38,475 nt of DNA. Source: Clostridiales bacterium. GTDB lineage: Bacteria; Bacillota; Clostridia; Lachnospirales; Lachnospiraceae. The position numbers and the translations under genes were made by a program. This document shows, piece by piece, positions 1 through 9,381 of this stretch. Every line of letters starts with the position of its first letter. Positions within the stretch are counted from its first letter, which is position 1. The notes under the pieces are model-generated. The model was not told where the DNA came from. It did not search any database and saw only the letters and a program-made list of their open reading frames with translations. The stretch spans positions 1-38,475 of the forward strand of contig JAGZJZ010000059.1 in the NCBI GenBank assembly GCA_018365455.1, read 5' to 3'.

Positions 1-107
1 TAACCGCCAAAGTCAGTAATCTTATTTTACACTGAGGTATTTTTTTCTCAACCTTCTTTCTTGGAATTCCCTATATTTGAATTATACAGGAAGCTCCTTA
101 ATATTTC

Positions 108-2483
108 TTAAAACACCACTTTAGGATGTGCTACTTCATAAAGTAATTCCACTAAATGCGTCTGTTTTGTGCTTACACCATTTTGACTGATTGCATACCT
201 TAAAGCCGATGTCTGAGCGATAAGATCACAATGATGTTTTGCTCTTGTAATTGCTGTATATAAAAGTTCTTTAGATAATAAGCTATATGCAGAAAAATCT
301 ATTCCAACAATAACGTGAGACCATTGCGACCCCTGTGATTTATGGCTTGTAATCGCATATGCAAGCATAATAGCTTTTGTAGAATCTCTGGGAATCAAGA
401 CTTCTCCAATCCCGTCAAAATCAACGATTATTTCACCATTGAAATTATTGATTCTTTTTACAATACCAATATTTCCGTTAAATACTGGAGTGCAATCTTT
501 ATCACTTTTACTATCGGTGGAGTTACATTCAAGGTCTATCGGTCTATCCCATTCACCCTTATATAGATGTGTCTTGTAATTATTCTTAGTATTAATTACC
601 TTGTCACCTACTCTTAAAATGCCCACATGATCTTTATCGTACCAAATAGTAATTTCATCTTTTTTACTATCTGCAGAATTATATAGTTCCTGCATAGCTA
701 TGTTAAGATTCCATGTTCCAGCCTCTCTATCCTTGATCGGTACAATAACCTGTATATCCAATATGTTATTAACTCTTTCTAACTTTTCAGAGAAATGTTC
801 CATTATACGATAAAAGGTATTGCTTGAATCTGAGTGACAATCAAGCGTTAGATCCTGAAGTTTCCCTCGTGTCTCTGTCCCTACCCAGTCTTTTATTATG
901 ATTTGTTTATTCTCTCTAATAGCCAAACTTTCAGTTACAATTGCTGATTCTTCTGCTTGTCGATGTATTTGTGTTAATTCAACTGATGCTATTTCTTGAG
1001 AAGAAATGATATCAGCTGCAATATTAAGACAACCAATGCTTTCAAGCTGCCCTATGTCTCCAAGTAAAATTAACTTTGATCCAGTTTGAATAGATTTAAT
1101 AAGATTGTAAAATAACCAACCATCTACCATAGAAATCTCATCAACTATAATTATCTCTTGGTCTAGTGGATTTTCTTCATGTCTTCCAAATTTCCCATGA
1201 ACATCTTCGCCTTTTGGATATTCTAATAGACGATGAATTGTATATCCCTCCTGATGGGTAATTTCAGTCATTCGTGAAGCTGCTCTTCCAGATAATGCAC
1301 ACTGGGCAAACGAATAGGAATTAAACACTGATAACATAGAATCAACAATTGTACTTTTCCCCGTACCGGCAAAACCTGATATCATAACTACCTGATTCTC
1401 TAGAACTGCTTTGATGCCTTGTCTCTGCTGATCAGTATAGTCCCAGCCCTGTTTCTCTTCCTTTTCTAAAACAATTTGCTCCCAGTTTTCATAGTTAAAT
1501 TCATTTTTCCCATCTCTAATTCTAATTAGTTCTTCCGCAATCTTCTTCTCAAGGTTGTAATATCTCATTAAACCGATTCGATCATGCGCTTCGCTCCACC
1601 ATACCTCATCCGAGAGGGAATTGATGGATTCTACTATTACATCATCTGGCAAATCATCTCCAAGATTATCTATTAATGCATCCATGAGGTTAACTGTATT
1701 TCTACCCTTACATTGAATGCCCATCTCCATTTCGGTATCGTAGTCTACTGGAATATAGGAATAACCGCTCTGTGCAATTTGTTCTAAATAATACAGTATG
1801 TATGCCCGTACCCTCTGAACGGAGAATTTATCCATTCCTCCCATTAAAGCAATTGCATCACAGGTTTTCCAACCGATCCCCTCTACTTCAACCAGAGTAT
1901 ATGGATTCTCTTTCACTTTTTGTATTACTAAATCTGCTGATTTATATTTATCTTTCAATTTTTTAGCCATATTATTGGTTAAGTTATAATCGGATAATTC
2001 TACAAATATTCTTGCCATATCTAAATTTTTCTTAAATCTTGCTAACCACTTAGGCGCTGTTCGGATTCCACACCCACTGACTTGCACCAAATCTTCCAAG
2101 TTACCTTCCATAAATGAATGATAAGGATTATTTAATGCTTTATACATCGCCTCAACTTGCCCCTCGGTGAATATGGTATTTAAAAACCTCCGCTGACCAT
2201 CCTGGTCATTATCATCAAGTGTTATATATGTGCTCATATTAATCACTTTATACTGCATTCCCCATTTAGGATCATGCACTTCTTCCGCCAGCAGCTGGTA
2301 GACCCCTCCAACTCTTGGCTCTGGCATTTGCCCTTTAACAATAAAACAACCATATCTATCCAAAACAGGCGTACCATCCAATACTTCCTCTACTGATACC
2401 TCAACGATTCCAAAGTCAGTATCTCTTTTATAGAATCGCTGAGATTCGAGTCTAACTATGCACTTTACTGTGTTCTCTGCCGT
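108..2483 (-). CDS. recD2: RecD2-like superfamily 1 DNA helicase with a non-canonical start
   Basis: This is a 5'-3' DNA helicase of the RecD2 family, probably acting in phage replication or repair. An N-terminal beta-rich domain resembling Bacillus YrrC comes first (strand pattern ending HDPKWGMQYKV), then helix-hairpin-helix repeats (VEVEGIGWKTCDAI), Walker A GFAGTGKS near residue 370, Walker B IIIVDEIS, and the C-terminal AYAITSHKSQGSQW and YTAITRAK motifs. The first ordinary start is TTG at 2381, but the conserved N-terminal strands (VKCIVRLESQRFYKR) are encoded upstream of it, back to an in-frame TAA at 2484-2486. No ATG, GTG or TTG lies in between. AGGAGG at 2492-2497 stands 8 nt before ACG (2481-2483), which I take as the start, giving about 791 residues, usual for RecD2. 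Readthrough of the TAA from the upstream gene is the alternative. The family call is very secure and the start is inferred. Confidence 0.88.
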   Translation of the reverse strand, partial: TAENTVKCIVRLESQRFYKRDTDFGIVEVSVEEVLDGTPVLDRYGCFIVKGQMPEPRVGGVYQLLAEEVHDPKWGMQYKVINMSTYITLDDNDQDGQRRFLNTIFTEGQVEAMYKALNNPYHSFMEGNLEDLVQVSGCGIRTAPKWLARFKKNLDMARIFVELSDYNLTNNMAKKLKDKYKSADLVIQKVKENPYTLVEVEGIGWKTCDAIALMGGMDKFSVQRVRAYILYYLEQIAQSGYSYIPVDYDTEMEMGIQCKGRNTVNLMDALIDNLGDDLPDDVIVESINSLSDEVWWSEAHDRIGLMRYYNLEKKIAEELIRIRDGKNEFNYENWEQIVLEKEEKQGWDYTDQQRQGIKAVLENQVVMISGFAGTGKSTIVDSMLSVFNSYSFAQCALSGRAASRMTEITHQEGYTIHRLLEYPKGEDVHGKFGRHEENPLDQEIIIVDEISMVDGWLFYNLIKSIQTGSKLILLGDIGQLESIGCLNIAADIISSQEIASVELTQIHRQAEESAIVTESLAIRENKQIIIKDWVGTETRGKLQDLTLDCHSDSSNTFYRIMEHFSEKLERVNNILDIQVIVPIKDREAGTWNLNIAMQELYNSADSKKDEITIWYDKDHVGILRVGDKVINTKNNYKTHLYKGEWDRPIDLECNSTDSKSDKDCTPVFNGNIGIVKRINNFNGEIIVDFDGIGEVLIPRDSTKAIMLAYAITSHKSQGSQWSHVIVGIDFSAYSLLSKELLYTAITRAKHHCDLIAQTSALRYAISQNGVSTKQTHLVELLYEVAHPKVVF

Positions 2484-2867
2484 TTACTTAACCTCCTGGT
2501 TTATTAATACTTCCCAGGGAGTGTCCCAAAATTTATAATTATCCTTAAAATCCTTACCAAGCACAAATGCTCCCGTTCTAGGATTTAGTAGATAGCAATA
2601 AAGCAAATTCTTTTGTTTTTCTTTAATTCTTTTTAATGCTTCTGGGGTAAAATGAATTATATGCACTTTAATGCCCCTTGGCATCCCAGTATCAGTAATG
2701 TCATTTACATTGAGAAACAGAAACTCCATTTCTGATGTTCGCACTTTCGGATTTATTACGCCTTGTAATTTATTTATTTTAATTTTTTCTGGTAAATCTT
2801 GCATTAATTCATGCACAATTGCATCTAATTCTTCTTCATCATTATAAACATATAATATTTTAAGCAT
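2484..2867 (-). CDS. Unknown 127-residue protein between dnaE and recD2
   Basis: I do not recognise this protein. It begins MLKILYVYNDEEELDAIV and looks like a small alpha/beta protein without signal peptide, membrane segment or metal motif. Its ATG overlaps the last codons of dnaE exon 2 by 8 bp, which suggests translational coupling, and GAGG stands upstream of the start. Its TAA stop is directly followed, in the same frame, by the open reading frame of the RecD2-like helicase, and the helicase ribosome site AGGAGG lies inside its last codons. Occasional stop readthrough would therefore yield a 127 + 35 + 756 residue fusion. Its position inside the replication block suggests a replisome accessory role, but that is context only. 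Confidence 0.7.
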   Translation of the reverse strand: MLKILYVYNDEEELDAIVHELMQDLPEKIKINKLQGVINPKVRTSEMEFLFLNVNDITDTGMPRGIKVHIIHFTPEALKRIKEKQKNLLYCYLLNPRTGAFVLGKDFKDNYKFWDTPWEVLINQEVK

Positions 2868-5016
2868 TTTTTGCCCTCACTCTTTCAGTTGCTGCCATTA
2901 ACATTCCATCATCTCCTATTTCTGTAATTAAGCATGTCGTATGTTTGTATATTGAATCAGCATATTTATAAACTCTGAACTGAGAGTCATTCCGGTACCC
3001 ACAGATCATTATTTTATTCCCTCTTGTAAACCATGATTTTTCTAACTTAGTCTTACTTCCATCCTCATTCTGCTGTGATATCTCTTTGTCATAATATAAA
3101 AACTGACCGGAATTATATTTTACATTTACAACTCCATATTTAGTCAAAAGAGTGATTCGATGCTTGTTTTTGTCTTTATCAAGCACTGTTCCAGCCAATC
3201 GTACAATTTTATATTTCGGGAATCGTTTCTGTTCTTTCACTTCTACACCATTAATCTTCTGTTTAACGGTACGAACATAATAATCATACACTTCTGGCTG
3301 TTCCGGTAATTCAAAATAGTTTACTATGCCATAAACTGATTCGTTGGCATTTACTAATTCATGTGGTTCATTATAGAAGCTTAGGGCTTCCATCTCCCAC
3401 TTAGCAACCGTTCCTAAACCGTACTTCTCTAAAAGATCTTGCATTTTACATTTATTAAATAACTTTAGTGTTTCTTCTGCTCCCAACCATTCTTTTAATG
3501 CGAAGGTGTTCTTATCATTCTCTTTCTTAAACTTCTTTTCTGATATAATATAGAATTCACCCTTAATACCAACGATTGAATCTTCGCTATAATACGATTG
3601 GTAAAAAGGCATAGAAACTTCATTCAAACAAAAATATCTGTCATTGTACCCACATTTAGGAACCCCTCTTTTAGCTTTAGGATCAATATAGTTTTTATAG
3701 AAAAAGTAGTCATCCAAAACATAATCTCTAAAATGCCGGTGTCTCATTGCCAATTTAATACCATCTGGTACAATTTTATACTTTGCATCATATGTATTAA
3801 GCTGTCCAAAGTTTTGAAAATTAAGCTGCTGAGCTGAATTTAATACATACACTTCTAAAAAACTGTTTAACGTTTTTCTCCGGTCTGTATTGTCTAATTC
3901 TGTAAAACATCCAGCTTTTATTAATTTTATCATCTGGGCTGTTTTAATAAGTTTAGTGGTTATCATTCTATCGCAAAAGTCCTGCATTGAAGCATACGGA
4001 CGATTTTGGATAATCAGTCTTACTACTTCATCACCTATTCCGTTAATTGCTTTTAATGAATAAATGATACGATTATTATTTTCATCTGGAATGAAAGCGA
4101 ATTCTGCTGTATTTATTAATGGCAATGCTATTTGTATATCTCGTTTTTGCATGTTTGAAACTGCTGTTGCAATTTTCCCATATTGTGTAGATTTATTTTC
4201 TTCTACTTCTTCATCTGCCCCAGCATCAACTATTAAACATGCTGTGTTCCAATATATAATTGGGTAATGGAAGGCTAGGTTAAGCTCTTGTAAGCCGATG
4301 GAGGAGTAAGGGAATGTATGGTTTTTGGAAAATGAATACCCAAGCTGCTTTCCTATAACTTCTTTCCAAATATAAGTCAGCAGATTCTCTGAAGTTCCTA
4401 TTTCAATACCATGCTCGAAGAACATTTTTTTCATTGCCGCTTGCAATTCCTTATCTTTCTTACTTATCCCCTTACGTAATTTATTCGAATAAGCTACATC
4501 AAAACCAGCTATATGCTCATCCATAGAAAGTTCCATTACGATTTCCTGTGTATCTCCAACTCCATATACCGGTAAAAGGTAGGGCTCTACAATTTTTATT
4601 TCTTCTTCTGTTAAATGGTAATCTTCTCTCATGCAGAGATACCATTGACTAATATCATTCTTATATCTGATATAAGTGTCTATTGGCTGCTCCGCACCTT
4701 CTTCAGATACCATAAGTCTCATAATTGAATTTGCGGTTGCCAACTCAACAAGACTATGTGGCTTAATACGTCTTACTGCCTGAAGTCCTATATCCGTATC
4801 GAATTGAAAAAGATCCAGAACTTTATTTTCAGCAACCATATCCCACATCTCTGGAGTATCATAATCCAGCACATCTGGATGCAGATACTTATTATAAGTA
4901 GCTCTTAAGCTTCCTTGCCATTGCATATGATTAGAACGAATCAGCATTTCCATACAATGCCTTATGATATCAAGTGCCTTTATCGTCAAGAAGTCCATTT
5001 TTAATCCGGAACAATA
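2860..5016 (-). CDS. dnaE: DNA polymerase III alpha subunit, exon 2 (C-terminal part)
   Basis: This is the second exon of the replicative polymerase alpha subunit. It opens at the conserved SGLKMDFL block, which carries the third catalytic aspartate of the C-family palm, and continues through the fingers and tandem helix-hairpin-helix region (INGIGDEVVRLI) to a C-terminal OB-like region. It has no natural start: the ATG at 5037 lies seven codons inside the intron, and the seven residues it would add (MKNKKNV) do not fit DnaE. Joining 5016 to 6159 keeps the frame and gives SMKDSD-YCSGLKMDFL, matching the usual DnaE order of a TQ(F/Y)xM(K/R)D block followed by LKMDFL. The joined protein is about 1,360 residues, somewhat longer than typical DnaE. 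The next gene starts inside its last codons. Confidence 0.92.
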   Translation of the reverse strand, partial: YCSGLKMDFLTIKALDIIRHCMEMLIRSNHMQWQGSLRATYNKYLHPDVLDYDTPEMWDMVAENKVLDLFQFDTDIGLQAVRRIKPHSLVELATANSIMRLMVSEEGAEQPIDTYIRYKNDISQWYLCMREDYHLTEEEIKIVEPYLLPVYGVGDTQEIVMELSMDEHIAGFDVAYSNKLRKGISKKDKELQAAMKKMFFEHGIEIGTSENLLTYIWKEVIGKQLGYSFSKNHTFPYSSIGLQELNLAFHYPIIYWNTACLIVDAGADEEVEENKSTQYGKIATAVSNMQKRDIQIALPLINTAEFAFIPDENNNRIIYSLKAINGIGDEVVRLIIQNRPYASMQDFCDRMITTKLIKTAQMIKLIKAGCFTELDNTDRRKTLNSFLEVYVLNSAQQLNFQNFGQLNTYDAKYKIVPDGIKLAMRHRHFRDYVLDDYFFYKNYIDPKAKRGVPKCGYNDRYFCLNEVSMPFYQSYYSEDSIVGIKGEFYIISEKKFKKENDKNTFALKEWLGAEETLKLFNKCKMQDLLEKYGLGTVAKWEMEALSFYNEPHELVNANESVYGIVNYFELPEQPEVYDYYVRTVKQKINGVEVKEQKRFPKYKIVRLAGTVLDKDKNKHRITLLTKYGVVNVKYNSGQFLYYDKEISQQNEDGSKTKLEKSWFTRGNKIMICGYRNDSQFRVYKYADSIYKHTTCLITEIGDDGMLMAATERVRAKNA

Positions 5017-6158
5017 CACATTTTTCTTATTTTTCAATAAGTGTGGACTATATCATCTACCTATCAGGTAGCCTTGCGCTTGGGGAAAATGAATCTCACA
5101 TTATCCCTACTCTACTTTCTTCCTCTTCTGAGTGATTTCGATAGTCTCTACAGCTTCTTCAGTCCAATAATAATCTTTATATATATGCTTATCCTTTATA
5201 GCGTTATTAAGTTGAGTATGTCCTTTTAATCCTAAATATTTCAATACTTCTCTTTTGCTACCAAATATATGTATCAACTTCCAATCATTTGAGTATTGGT
5301 AAATTACGCAATGTCTTGGTGACTCTATCCCATACTTTCCATAAAAATTATGATTTTTCTTATCACTCAAAAACTGTTTTTTTATCTCAGATATTTTCTT
5401 TTTAGTTTCTTCTGAATGATGTCGTCCTGTATTAATAATACGTAATTTTTCTTTAGTTTTATAACTTATATGTCGTCCAGTCAAAGCTTTTCTAATCTTT
5501 TGTTTTGATTCAATAGACATTTTTTTACCTTTATTAGCATCGCTTATTTTTTGTCTTACAGCCTTTGTATAAACCTGTTCTTTGGGTAAATGTGTATGAC
5601 CTGTAATACCATTTATAGCGTTATATCTATGCTTGTCTATAGTTGATTTTGAAAGTTTTGTATTTTGTGAACCACCAATTGTCAAATTATATCCTTGACC
5701 TTCGTCAATAAAACTATGATAGTAAGCAATCCAGTATCTTTCTCTTTCATTAAGCATGTCATCGATTAATTTCGATTCTATAACTTCTATCTTAAAGTTA
5801 TTAAATCCATATTTTCTCATTGCTCTATAAAGCACCGTATCAAATTTTTTAGGATTTTTTGCATCTCTTTTATGTTCTATCCATCTACGTTTTGCGCTAT
5901 TCTTAGTTTGACCTATATAAATTTTATTATTAATTATATTTGTTATTTTATAAATCTCTCCTATTTAGAATTCTCCTCTCCTATATTTTTAAGACTGAAG
6001 CTTGCCACGGTATTGCCATATCCTTATAGGAGTTAGGTTTCCTTACTCATAATCTGTCTCCAGTTCTGAACCGTTAGCCTTAATATTAAGACACCCTACA
6101 TTTGTAGGTTCACAAGGTTATAATTTACACATTGCTGTGTAATAGGACTATTATATTA
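5017..6158 (-). ncRNA. Group I intron interrupting dnaE, carrying a GIY-YIG endonuclease gene
   Basis: The two halves of dnaE are separated by 1,142 nt. Read on the minus strand, exon 1 ends ...TCGGAT and intron position 10-14 carries GTCC, so P1 can form as GGAUua/uaGUCC with the diagnostic U.G pair exactly at the splice site. The intron ends ...ATGTG with the expected terminal G. The first exon 2 bases TATT can pair with AATA just 5' of GTCC, forming P10. GATATAGTCC at 5045-5054 is the typical group I 3' core signature, next to a CTACC/GGTAG hairpin. Splicing restores the reading frame. The endonuclease ORF fills 5107-5964, leaving about 195 nt of 5' core and 90 nt of 3' core. The intron sits five codons before the catalytic KMD Asp, a conserved site of the sort homing introns favour. 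Confidence 0.93.
5107..5964 (-). CDS. Intron-encoded GIY-YIG homing endonuclease with NUMOD3-type repeats
   Basis: This nuclease would spread the dnaE intron by cutting intronless alleles. The GIY-YIG domain is clear: EIYKITN then KIYIGQT (the Y-I-G part), a following RRWIEH, and the catalytic-type Glu region NERERYWIAYY. After it come repeated short DNA-binding modules of NUMOD3 type (RQKISDANKGKKMS, KQKIRKALTGRHIS, KKKISEIKKQF). The domain is encoded upstream of the first GTG (5835) or any ATG; the frame is open back to TAA at 5965-5967. AGGAG at 5973-5977 stands 8 nt before ATA (5962-5964), giving about 285 residues beginning xGEIYKITN, the usual distance for this family. An ATT three codons later is an alternative start. 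The family call is secure; the ATA start is inferred. Confidence 0.9.
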   Translation of the reverse strand: MGEIYKITNIINNKIYIGQTKNSAKRRWIEHKRDAKNPKKFDTVLYRAMRKYGFNNFKIEVIESKLIDDMLNERERYWIAYYHSFIDEGQGYNLTIGGSQNTKLSKSTIDKHRYNAINGITGHTHLPKEQVYTKAVRQKISDANKGKKMSIESKQKIRKALTGRHISYKTKEKLRIINTGRHHSEETKKKISEIKKQFLSDKKNHNFYGKYGIESPRHCVIYQYSNDWKLIHIFGSKREVLKYLGLKGHTQLNNAIKDKHIYKDYYWTEEAVETIEITQKRKKVE

Positions 6159-8072
6159 ATCCGAATCCTTCATACTAAACTGCGTAACATATGTGCCATT
6201 TGGTGCTTTCATTCTTGCGTTATGTTCTAAGAAATCATCATTGAATAAATACACTGCTGATGCATGAATACTACGCCCACTTATTAACCCTTCTATGCTC
6301 ATTGCTGTTTCTAATAAGCCAGGAATTTTACTACATTCATCAATAAATTCCTTGATTGGTTTCCGGTCTTCCTCAATATTGCCATTAATACAATCACTTA
6401 ATGACCAGTTAGTACCTCGTGTTATAGGTATCATATTTGCTATATACTGTAATATATCATTGTCAATCCCCATACCACGTCCTGCAGTCTGTATAGCCGA
6501 TTTACTACCTTCTGTTTTAAAGGTACAACAATTAAGTACTTTTCTCTCACCTTTTTTTCTCTTTACTGCCTCGATGATTTGTGAACGTCTATTTGATTGT
6601 GTGTCAATATCAACATCAGACAATTCCGCTTTTTGATGGGAAATATGTCTCCAATGCGGAAGTCCCCATTCTATCGGATTCATCTGTATTAACCCGATTA
6701 GATACATCGTATACATGCCAGTAACGGAACCACGGGCTACTCCGACAAGCGAATCACCTTCATTCCACATAATCTCTATCAGCTCCAGCGTAGACAAATA
6801 ATAAGAAGAAATACTCGTCTTGATCTTTTTCGTTACTTTCCACATTTCTGATAACTCAACATCGATTCTAGCTGTCAGCTTATGCAGTTCCTCATCTGAG
6901 ATGCCTACATAATATGCTTTTTCATAAAATCCATTCTCAATTAAATAAAGCAAATATTGATCATAGATATCTGAACTATAGGCAAATTTCTTGATATACT
7001 CATACTGATCATACACTTTCTTAAAAATATGGCTCAGTTCAAAATCAGGAATGTCGGCTGCCGGTACGATTGTTGGGCAGAAAAGATCATAGTCGTTTAT
7101 TTTATCTTTAATCTTCAATGTCTCATTCAACCCTTGGCTGACCTTTATCTCAGATATATATTTATCCATATATCCATGAATTTCATCGCAATCCATAAGA
7201 TAAGTAGTAGCATAAAAATCACCTACTTCTCTCTCCTCTTCATGCGATTTTAAAAAAGCTTCATGGTAGGGGCGATCCTCTTTCTTTGCATAGTGCGCAT
7301 CACACGTAATAATAAATGGAATACCCCACTCATCCGAGAGTCTTATTAATTCCTTATTTACACTTATTTGTTCTTCTGTTTCAGACGGTTGTAATTCAAA
7401 GTAAAAATCGTCTTTAAATATTTCTTTACAGTATTTAATAAATCTATTTGCATTTTGCTTACAAGTCTCATCATATTTCTTTTTATATGAATGTTTCTCA
7501 TCATCAAAAGGTAGATCACTCTCTTTAGATAAATATGCTAAAATTATTTTAGGTAATTCGCCACCAAGACATGCTGTAGTTGCAATTAGATGACCCGGAT
7601 CATTTTTTACAATTTTTTCTAAGTCTCTTTTCAAAGTAGGAACACGTTCCATTTTTCCTGTATAAAAACTATTATCCCACGCTAAAGAACTTAGCTCTCG
7701 TAATTGTCTGTGTCCAATATCATCTTTCGCAAGAAGGATAAAATGATAATATCCGTTACAATAATGTCCGCCACTCTCAGTTTCATATATTTCATCTACA
7801 AGGTAAATCTCATTGCCCAATACCAAGCGAAAATCTTTAGGTATTGAGCCCTTTACCTTTCCAGTTTTAACATAGTTTATTGCCTTAACATGCCCGGATA
7901 CACTTTCATGATCTGTTATGGCTATCCCTTTGTTACCCAAGCTAACAGCTCTGTCTATTAGACTCGGTATTTTATTTATGCAATCTATGAGGCGGATGTT
8001 ACTATAATCGTCATGAGCATGTAAGTGTATCATTTCTTCAAACTTTTCTTTTCTCTTATTTAACTCAGTTAT
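6159..8072 (-). CDS. dnaE: DNA polymerase III alpha subunit, exon 1 (PHP domain and palm)
   Basis: This is the first exon of the replicative polymerase alpha subunit. The N-terminal PHP domain shows HLHAHDDYSN, AITDHESVSGH and CDAHYAKKEDRPYHE, which supply most of the usual metal ligands. The palm carries the first two catalytic aspartates in ELSDVDIDTQSNRR, preceded by GVARGSVTGMYTMYLIGL. The unspliced frame ends at a TAA three bases into the intron. ATG at 8033 gives MIHLHAHDDYSN, a classic DnaE beginning, but it lacks a well-placed ribosome site. The frame is open to TAA at 8073-8075, and GGAGG at 8080-8084 is 7 nt before ATA (8070-8072), which would add 13 residues (TELNKRKEKFEE). I report the ATA start, with ATG 8033 as a real alternative. 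Confidence 0.92.
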
Positions 8073-8099
8073 TTACACTCCTCCATGCATCCTATATTT

Positions 8100-8324
8100 C
8101 TAATTTTGACGTAAGAAAAACATTACATCATCATCTTTGACATATTTTATTATATCTTCCAACATGGAATCCCTTAAATCTTCTACTTTACCACTTTCAA
8201 AATCAACAATTACAAGGTTTTCATAATCTATTTTTCCAAGCAGCGCATCCGACACCGCTTCAATTTTGTTTGGTAAACAAATTCTTTTCATAAGTTCTGT
8301 TGAATTACTTTCTCTGTTAAACAT
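8100..8324 (-). CDS. Small acidic protein of unknown function
   Basis: A protein of about 74 residues beginning MFNRESNSTELMKRICLP, with an acidic C-terminal half (DFESGKVEDLRDS...). I do not recognise a domain; no membrane segment or cysteine motif is seen. The ATG at 8324 has GAGG six bases upstream. A TTG at 8342 is in frame, but using it would remove that spacing. The coding region begins just after the stop of the preceding nuclease gene (TGA at 8339-8341), so the two are probably co-transcribed and coupled, and dnaE follows. Its place between a nuclease and the polymerase suggests a replication-associated helper, without direct evidence. Confidence 0.65.
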   Translation of the reverse strand: MFNRESNSTELMKRICLPNKIEAVSDALLGKIDYENLVIVDFESGKVEDLRDSMLEDIIKYVKDDDVMFFLRQN

Positions 8325-8338
8325 AAACAACCTCACTC

Positions 8339-9349
8339 TCAAAATATTAATTTTCTTTTTTTAGGTGTATTCTCTCTTACAGTATCCGTGTCTTTATTAA
8401 AAGTCTTATTTACTGCAAAAGATTTATTATCAGGCTTCCACAAGGAAAAGTACTCGCACATTCCTGCAAATTTCGGATCTGCATTAGGGGTATGGCACCT
8501 ATCTGGGAAATCACACCAGTAGCATAGTGGAGTCGGACTAGGCTCATAAACTTGATTAATTACTAATTCATCTATTCTATTAAGCAGCTTATCCAGTTTT
8601 TTAATCCCTCTTTTTAAATATCCTTTGCTACACACACCATTTTCACTAATCTGCCTTTGATTTATTAATATGAAATCATATTCGTGTTCTTCTGGTAAAC
8701 ATCCAAACATCTGTAAGCAGCCTAAATCATAAATAACCATTTGTAAAGGTGTCTTAATCTTTGTGTCTGGGAAAACCTTCTTTGAAGATTTGTAATCAAT
8801 CACCTTTAGTTTCTGCTCATCATCAGATTTATCCACTCTGTCAATAAATCCATGAATGATAACCTCTTTCGGTGATCCATCGTCTTTCACACCATATTGG
8901 TAAACAAATTCAAACTTGATTTCTGTCCCCATTACTTTCCAAACTTCATCTTCCATTCTGTTAGGTAAAACATTGTGAAAATATATATCCATTTTTTCCA
9001 CATACGTCATTCCGGAAGCATTATCTGGTCTATTATACTCTTCAAAGTATTTCTTTCTGATCTCATCTATCCCAATTATGCGTTCTCTGCCTTTATCGGT
9101 AATTTCCTCGCATCCGCTTAAAACATTATCAATAATTTCATCATAGTCCACAGGAACGTTTTGTATCTTATATCTGCCTTTTAACTCTAATCCCTTATGT
9201 AGAATACTACCTATATCCAAAGGTAACGTACTTGCATTGGAATAATTGCCAAGTATATATTTTAAATAATACCTATAATTGCATTGGTCTAATAAATCAA
9301 GCTTGGAATAGGAGACAGACAAAAGCTTTCCCCTATCCTTTGCTTGCAC
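8339..9349 (-). CDS. AddB/Cas4-type PD-(D/E)XK nuclease with predicted Fe-S cluster
   Basis: This is a RecB-family DNA exonuclease domain, probably processing DNA ends in replication or recombination. The motifs are SYSKLDLLDQCNYRYYLKY at the N terminus, GFIDRVD near residues 167-173 and DYKSSK near 185-190, the PD-(D/E)XK core. Cys23 plus a C-terminal CYWCDFPDRC cluster (276, 279, 285) reproduces the one-plus-three cysteine layout of AddB, Dna2 and Cas4 Fe-S nucleases. GTG at 9349 is the first ordinary start but has only a weak ribosome site. The frame is open 12 codons further, to ATA at 9383-9385, overlapping the stop of the previous gene, so a longer product is possible. No CRISPR repeats or cas1/cas2 are seen, so a phage recombination role is more likely than CRISPR adaptation. 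Confidence 0.85.
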   Translation of the reverse strand: MQAKDRGKLLSVSYSKLDLLDQCNYRYYLKYILGNYSNASTLPLDIGSILHKGLELKGRYKIQNVPVDYDEIIDNVLSGCEEITDKGRERIIGIDEIRKKYFEEYNRPDNASGMTYVEKMDIYFHNVLPNRMEDEVWKVMGTEIKFEFVYQYGVKDDGSPKEVIIHGFIDRVDKSDDEQKLKVIDYKSSKKVFPDTKIKTPLQMVIYDLGCLQMFGCLPEEHEYDFILINQRQISENGVCSKGYLKRGIKKLDKLLNRIDELVINQVYEPSPTPLCYWCDFPDRCHTPNADPKFAGMCEYFSLWKPDNKSFAVNKTFNKDTDTVRENTPKKRKLIF

Positions 9350-9381
9350 TGGTCTTATCTTGTTAACCAGTTCTTGTATTT

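Noticed and set aside
1..107. Possible start of another gene at the left edge, with ATA near position 39 on the minus strand
   Set aside because: About 13 codons stay open to the edge, but the AAGG site is 11 nt away and there is too little sequence to judge.
7..2421. Shared 12-mer CCAAAGTCAGTA at 7-18 and 2410-2421
   Set aside because: The second copy lies in RecD2 coding sequence (TDFG); a single 12-mer match in AT-rich DNA with no flanking similarity is not enough to call a repeat.
2860..5037. Exon 2 of dnaE as an independent gene starting at ATG 5037
   Set aside because: The seven extra residues are intron-encoded, there is no ribosome site, and the predicted splice gives a standard DnaE sequence.
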